Made by a program: the position numbers and the translations under genes. The notes under the pieces were generated by a model. The model had not been told where the DNA came from. It saw nothing but the letters and a program-made list of their open reading frames with translations, and ran no database searches. Positions 57,851 through 64,000 of a stretch of 64,000 nt of DNA are shown one piece after another. Each line of letters begins with the position of its first letter. Positions within the stretch are counted from its first letter, which is position 1. Source of the stretch: Macrolepiota albuminosa (lineage: Eukaryota; Basidiomycota; Agaricomycetes; Agaricales; Agaricaceae); assembly GCA_027475525.1 (NCBI GenBank), contig JAMWFC010000080.1, forward strand, positions 248,001 to 312,000. Reading direction: 5' to 3'.

Positions 57851-58320
57851 TTTCCTTTTGGGATATATAGCACCCCTCCAAAAAAATTAAGGCGTCAAGG
57901 CCTCTCGGCCTACCTATCCAACCCGATATGACATATTGCGCACCTGACTCCCCCTTGACTCCTATCAAGCCGTAAATCTAAGCCGTAAATCTGAAATCGC
58001 AGGAGGTTCTATTTTTGTGAAGAGAAGCCGAACCCCTCACAGTAATTTCGGCAGCACAAATTAACACTCTAACAAGAAACAAGAAGTGTCCAATTCTTTG
58101 AGGAAAAATTGATATTGATGAAACTGAATCGATTGATTTCTCAATCCATCTCATTTCAGCAATCAGTCGTATCCTTGACTGAGTCTGATACAGTGGTGTG
58201 GTGACGAAATCGTAATTGATGGGGTTTGAATAAAAACACTACTATTTTCTAGAATAGCTGCTAGTGCTGTGTTTCTCCCCCTCTTGTCTTTATCTGGTTT
58301 TGTTACGACGTACCAAAGCC

Positions 58321-60059
58321 ATGGCCATCTCAGGTCAAGACCAAGAGCTTGCATCTGATATGTACGCACCAAATAATTGCTTGAATTGACACTCTCATAG
58401 AAAGAATGCGAGTAGCCTCGCCTTCAAGGTATGTCTCTTACATAGCTCTTTGAGGTCCTTGGCTCACGCGTTACCCTCATAGTTGTACTTTTCCGCTGCT
58501 TATGCACTTCTGGTGTATGATTATTTCTTGACGCTTCCCGCAGAGGCAAGCTTCCAAGAGGTCCAGCAATGACCTTCTAAGGTTGACATGAATAGTAGAT
58601 TGAATTTGCTTGGAAGAGGAGGAAGACTTTGGGTACGTTCTGTTCACAAGTCAGCGCGCGCGCAGGGTTCCTGTCTGATCTTGTCAAAAAGCTTCTTTTC
58701 TGTTTTTCTCGGTGAGTCAATGTTCTAAACATAGCTATCATCTCACGCATTTATGTGAATAGAATCGATATATTAGTCTCATTTTTTCTACCGTCATTAT
58801 TACCTGTGCGTCAAGGGTTGACAAGCACATGGAAAGTGATTGATGTTAGAGTTGACAGCCTACTTTTTGATATCGTGGACGGCCTCAGTAAGCGATGTTG
58901 CACTCCTTGAACGAGTCAATCTGATGAAACCAAGGAGTAGGTTTTTCTTTTTTTAAATCTGTTCCATTTTCGTGCCTTACGACGATATTATCAAGATGCA
59001 ATCAATTCGCCATCTTTCAGTTCGTTTTCACTGTCCTAATATTCACAATTTCTGAAATATTCCTTGCGTTGAGGTTCGTCAATCTGATTCGTTGGAAATG
59101 TGTATCAATAATTCTGATTAACTCTCTGTAGAGTCTATGTCCTGTCCAATAGAAACAGATATTTGGCCCTCATCTTCATCTTCCACCTCTTGGCGCAACT
59201 GGGGCTTGCCTTTTATATCATATCTCGCGGAGGCAGTGCGTCACCTAGCTTTTTTCAGTTCCAGCGTTTGTTGAGACTTTCTCAGCTGGCGTGCCACCTC
59301 TAGATATACCTAACCTTGATGGTAATGAATTCCAAGGTAAGAAGTCTCATCACCAACAGGTTTCAGATAAGTCTTAAGATAGTACTGAGCACAGTATGCA
59401 TATACGACCCTGCCATTACCTCTTTTAAGTGAGTAAAATATCGTTTTGTTCTCGTTGTAAACAAAACAGAAACCTGATCATCGGATTGCTGATACAGCAT
59501 GGCGTATTGCACCGGTTACTTAGCTCTGGCTCTGAGTTTCCATGCTTTGATTTTTATAACGACATTGATCACTACTTTCACCGCTGCTCAACAATTTGAT
59601 GCCCAACCATGGTTACGGGTTATACAGCGTGATGGGGTCCTCTACTTCGTGGCCATTTTCTCCTCTACCCTTATCTGGCTTCTATTTGGTGAATGGACTC
59701 GAGTAGGCTCCTTGATTGATAACACTTTCTTATGAACTGATTCAAATACCCTAGAAATCATTGAAACTCATCAATGCAATGTACGCCCTCTTCATCCTTC
59801 TACTGACCAAGCTCAAATATGGCATTATCTCGTCATTTAGACCAGATACAATGTAAGGATACCAACAATGATTCTTAGAAATGGGCTGAGTTCTAATCTA
59901 TATAGCTTCATATCGGTGATGGTCAACAGACTATTCCTTTCGCTGAAACAGGCAGGTCAAGGAGAGCCTTTCGTGGATCGCGGGAACGACACACAGACCC
60001 GAGTAGACACCGAGCTACACATCATGGTTGAACAGCAGGTCACCTCGATGACGATATGA
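58321..60059 (+). CDS. DUF6533-type multi-membrane protein (copy 2)
   Basis: Starts MAISGQDQELASDM. The family signature reads AYALLVYDYFLTLPAEA, then IEFAWKRRKTLG, NRYISLIFSTVII, LALIFIFHLLAQLGLAFYI, YLALALSFHALIFITTLITT and the tail ISVMVNRLFLSLKQAG, ending TGA 60057-60059. The order of exons matches 38233-39926. The donor after the first signature (GAGGCAAGC in place of GAGGTA) looks weakened, so splicing there is doubtful and this copy may be decaying. Function unknown. Confidence 0.65.
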
Positions 60060-60742
60060 CAGGTTAATTGATTACAATAGAGGAAAGGATAAGAAGATGT
60101 AGAGAAGATGTAGAGAAGATGAATCAAGTTGGATTTGAGATCAGCCTTCGATCTATGCCGAACGGCCAAACTTCGAGCAGTCAGACTTCGAGCAGTTCTG
60201 ATGGATCTACCCAGGTCTTCTGTTGGCGTTCAGTCACCTCAGCACCGACGACACCGAAGAAGACATGTATCTCTAATCTGTCGTCCATTCCGTTGACGAA
60301 GTCACACGTCGCAAGATACTTTCTCGCTTTGTGACGGCAGACGGATTATTCATGTGTCCACTTACTATACATTCAAAAATTTACGTTCATGTCTTCGACA
60401 TTCCGCCGTTGCCGTCGAGTCTTGATATCGATGTCAAGAACCTTACATCAATATTCGATTTACTCTGGTCCAACCAACGTATGAATGATTCAAAGAATCA
60501 GTGTAAGATACTGTTAAGCAACTGCATCCACACACGAATACGTATATGTCTAAATGCATCGAAGAATGATTTCCAAGTCTTTCGTCCTCAATTGGAACAG
60601 GATTATTACACCGGCACTCAATCCTAAATCCTCGATAAATTTTATTTGTATACAATTCTGGTAATCAGTGTTTCTAGATGATATTTTATTTCTCTACTCG
60701 ATTGCAGTCCCTACTCGAGTTAAGTCCGTGTATCATACAAGC
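60060..60742. other. Intergenic, no gene recognised
   Basis: Short frames only. It separates two converging genes. Confidence 0.4.
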
Positions 60743-61754
60743 TCAGAATTTAACTTTAGAGACGATCTCCCAGAAGGCCTTGCCATGAATAGTAGCAATC
60801 TTCAACTCGAGCTCTGAGGGACTACGAGAGCCGTCGCTCTTGGCAAAGGTTCCAGCACCCCAGGGCGATCCTAATAAATGATGATAAACATAAATGTCTC
60901 AGTACAGCATTGACTGTTCAACGTACCACCATGAACCTCATCGACGTTGCTGAGCTCCGCAAAGGAACGGGCGTAACCGAGGGGAACATGGATAATTCCA
61001 TGATGCGTGAAAGTCGACATGGTGTTCAAGGCAGTGGTCTCTTGTCCTCCACCAGGGCCAGCGGTGGAGGTGAAGATCGAGGCGTATTTACCCCAGAGAG
61101 CACCAGTTGCCCAGAGGCCACCAGTGCTGTCCCAGAAAGCCTGATTGAACGTGTGATATTAGGAAAGCATGGGTTTGTGGACTAGCATAATATACATGCC
61201 TTCCACTGAGCGGGCATGGTACCGTAACGGGTAGGGACACCGAAGAGGTAGGCATCGTACTTGACTAGTTCGTCAAGGGTCATGACGGGGTAATTGGGCT
61301 TGGCAGGTGCATGCATCTTGGTCAGAATCTCAGGTGAGAGCGTCTCGGGAACCCTGTCCCATCGATGAGCGACGATAACCACGACGATCAGGAAATTTTC
61401 ACGTACTGGAAGATATCGGCAGATCCACCGCCTGCGATGACACCTTGCTTCACGGCTTCAGCGACTGCAAAACATCGTAAGTCATCGTTGAAGATGCGTA
61501 GAACGACGCTTACGCTTTGCGATGTGTCCATAGGTGGTGTAGATAACAATGGCAACCCTGGCAGACATTGGTATTGCTTCGGTCTCGTAAGGAGTCACTG
61601 GTGGAAGGACGGGAACAGTAGAAGCGGCAGCTGGTGGAGGAGCTGGGGCTGATTGTGAAGTGGATGCAGGAATGGTCCCTGCTTTTGTAGTTGGTTTGTT
61701 TTGACTGACATTGTCGGTGAAGTTATCCTTTTGGCGCTTGTTTGGGAAACACAT
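60743..61754 (-). CDS. NAD(P)H:quinone oxidoreductase, flavodoxin-like (WrbA/Pst2 type)
   Basis: Five exons from ATG 61754 to TGA 60743. An N-terminal extension rich in Pro/Ala/Ser precedes the flavodoxin fold: [20 protein letters not shown] (FMN phosphate loop), [54 protein letters not shown] and GYARSF. This type IV quinone reductase makes a two-electron reduction of quinones using FMN and protects against oxidative stress. In wood- and litter-decay fungi it also serves quinone cycling. Intron 3 seems to use a GC donor (AAG then GCATGT), since joining there alone gives the conserved QWKAFWD. The N-terminal extension of about 60 residues is longer than in the yeast protein. Confidence 0.93.
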
Positions 61755-63010
61755 GGCTTAATTTAGACCCAGCACTCGGGAAATCACCTCGCAAGTCCCT
61801 TTATAATCTGCTTACAGCACCGTGCATTATACTTTTTTCCAGGAACGCGTGGGTCATCGTGGGACAAAACACTACAAAACAGTACAAATCCGAAGATACG
61901 CGACATTCATCCATCAACTTCTGATGTCTTTGATTCGAATGCAAGTCTTTTTCGGGCAAAGAAAGACCCGATCTGACCCGGGCCCTTGATAGCTTAAGAG
62001 ATTCGTCAGCAACGGAAATTATGTACTAATCCTTCTTTGATAATCCACTTCGATATGCTCAAGGATTATTGAGCATTCATACGTGACTGCACAGTCATCC
62101 AGGGTCAGCCTGTCAATTTGTGCGCACCGGTAGCGCACCGATTATCAAGACATCAGCCGTATATTTTTCTTATCCATATAAGGAAGATTGTGACCGCGAC
62201 TGGCGGACTTACTTTTGAAAACGGTGTTATCACTCTCACGCGTGTCCATGAGGTAGATCAACAACCGTCAAAGAGATTTCATCTGTTGATGACACAAGAT
62301 CTGCTTAGCAGACCCTCGCCAAGGTTTCTCCTTGACAGTCAAACTCTGCTCTGTATACATGATATAATCAGCCACACCAGAATTGCAAATAACTATGATC
62401 ATATAGTAGCCAGTTTCTGTGCTTACTTTCAGCAGCTATCCATTGTAAAACTTTAACATCTCAGGGGACCCACAATTGCAAATAATACTTCGAAATTTCT
62501 ACTGCTATTCTCGAAAAGTCGTTCTCACAGATTTACAGTTAAAACCATCTTTACCGTCAAGCCCCAGTCACTTCTCCGATCTCCGGTCTTTTTTTCACGT
62601 GCCACACGCCAATTCGAGAAATCTTCTCTCTCAGAAAATCAACGATAGGTGTCTCAATAGCTCCAATGAACAGAATCTTAATTGAGCGCTGAATACACCG
62701 AGGTGTTAGATCGTTGTAGAAGCTCGATCCTTATTCGGGCTATTATTGGGATAACTAGTTAAGGCAGATACTGTACAGGCTCTGCTTGGGTCCACCACTT
62801 AATGCTATTGGAACGTGACGCGTGAGCACTCGTCTTCTAAGGGTTAGCCGCGTCTCTACTCACGTGTCGGGAGTGACTACTACACGTGATTTTACACGTT
62901 TCATCACATGGTGACCTGTCACCTGTCGTGACATACTGAACGGTTTGTTGTTCCATGGACGACTTATCATTTCGACAAACAACCTTCAGGGCCTTGCAAT
63001 AACGCATACA
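61755..63010. other. Intergenic, no gene recognised
   Basis: A 112-codon plus-strand frame (62118-62456) has no recognisable content. The region contains the promoter of the reductase on the left and that of the F-box gene on the right. Confidence 0.4.
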
Positions 63011-64000
63011 ATGGACCTTCCCTCTGAAATTTGGGCTCAAATATTTGATATTGCTGCTGACGAGGACATAATCTTCCAGTATGGCCTGCCGACAATGATG
63101 TCGGAATCAACCTGGGTCAAAGGCCTCACCAGTAAATGGGCATTAAGACGGCCTTCTGACACTTTGAACTTCATACAGCGAAGGAGCTACGCCACGAAGA
63201 AGGTGAGTAATTACTTTATCAAGAGTGTCATTCAACCCTGCTCTTTGTTGTTCGTCGAAGAGCTCAATCGAGGAACCAGTGCCATATTTGATATTCCATG
63301 ATGTTTTTTTATGTAGAACTACTGACTCAGGACTGATCATTCTCATCTTCCCAGGCGATCATATCAACGTGCAAATCCTGGCATCGCATCGGTGCAGAAC
63401 TGCTGTTTCGATGCCTGTTCTTTAATGAGCCAAAGAACCTTCTTTCGCTATGCACGACACTAGCTTCATCGTCCTCAACAGCGACCACAATATCCTCATC
63501 GTTAGGATGGTGGACGAAAAGAATTCACGTATGCCGTCATACCCGCAACATCACGATGCAAGGTCTCGACGAAGCCCTGAACTCAATCATTACTCATTGT
63601 CCCAACCTCGAAATCTTCATCGTCGACGTGCCAATGGGTGAAACTTTTGGCCCAGTTGCAGACACTCTGGCCACGTACGCATTGAAATCACTCCGTACGG
63701 TCCACTGGCACGTTTCGTGTGACCTTCTACCCAAGGTAATCTGGGCACTCGATTCCCTACCCTCCGTCATCTGCGCCCACATCGACTTCGAGTCAAAGTC
63801 CGATGATGATCAAGAAGGGATTCCATTAGGGTCTGCTTCAGATCTCCAAATCTCCCTCCCACATCTCCAACAACTATCTCTCCGCGGGCTTTTCGGGCAG
63901 TTCGTCGAAGAGGCGACAGGGTGGACGTTCCCGTCTTTGCAATGCGTATCGTTCGATTCCATCAACCACCGGCACGATCAGCCCGACATCGTCTCGTTCC
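63011..64000 (+). CDS. F-box-like protein, 3' end beyond the window
   Basis: Exon 1 (63011-63202) encodes MDLPSEIWAQIFDIAADED, the start of an F-box. Exon 2 begins at 63355 after a 152 bp intron with AIISTCKSWHRIGAELLFRC, the second half of the box, and stays open to the window edge. Leu-rich segments (LPHLQQLSLRGLF) follow, as in F-box/LRR proteins. Partial, so no length can be given. Probable SCF substrate receptor. Confidence 0.75.

Noticed and set aside
62118..62456. 112-codon plus-strand frame
   Set aside because: No recognisable motif or splice context; length is within chance for this sequence.
1..64000. CRISPR arrays, operons, riboswitches
   Set aside because: Intron-rich basidiomycete DNA; no regularly spaced short repeats were found and these features are not expected.

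Overview
The window reads as nuclear DNA of a mushroom-forming basidiomycete (Agaricomycetes). Genes are cut by many 50-70 bp GT-AG introns. Families typical of this group are present: F-box/LRR genes with the basidiomycete layout, DUF6533 multi-membrane proteins, family 61 glycosyltransferases, and Ser/Thr-rich secreted proteins with a hydrophobic tail. The genus cannot be told from the sequence alone.

Layout. 0.7-7.8 kb (+): an RPA-interacting-protein-like gene, a GT61 glycosyltransferase and a frameshifted amidase. 9.0-11.9 kb: an uncharacterised gene ('gene G', possible PD-(D/E)XK-like fold) and a broken tail of a secreted-protein gene, held between two direct repeats that both end in the 3' end of a tRNA-Gln; only the right one keeps the whole tRNA. 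12.3-14.0 kb: an F-box/LRR gene. 14.95-19.9 kb: an intact, recent Ty1/copia element with identical LTRs. 20.9-23.5 kb (-): a second F-box gene and TOA2 (TFIIA gamma). 23.7-28.3 kb: two secreted wall/GPI-type paralogues around an inverted second copy of gene G. 29.4-37.1 kb: a second GT61 (-), a SET/MYND methyltransferase (+), and a complete amidase (-) whose 3' half is tandemly copied (1,140 bp unit). 38.2-39.9 and 58.3-60.1 kb: two DUF6533 paralogues in the same orientation. 60.7-61.8 kb: a WrbA/Pst2-type quinone reductase. 63.0 kb to the end: a third F-box gene, cut by the window edge.

Between the DUF6533 genes lies about 17.8 kb (roughly 40.1-57.85 kb) of AT-richer transposon graveyard: copia, gypsy, LINE and Tc1/mariner pieces plus several solo LTRs nested up to three deep. 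Target-site duplications can be read directly for many insertions, and sequence differences between copies show loss of CpG to TpG/CpA.

Four exact tandem duplications, each with a period of 77 bp, occur in unrelated contexts (an intron, an exon and two transposons). One shared length points to un-merged contig ends from a k-mer assembler rather than biology. One of them contributes to the broken reading frame of the first amidase. Exon boundaries given here were derived by hand from splice signals, frame continuity and comparison of paralogues inside the window.
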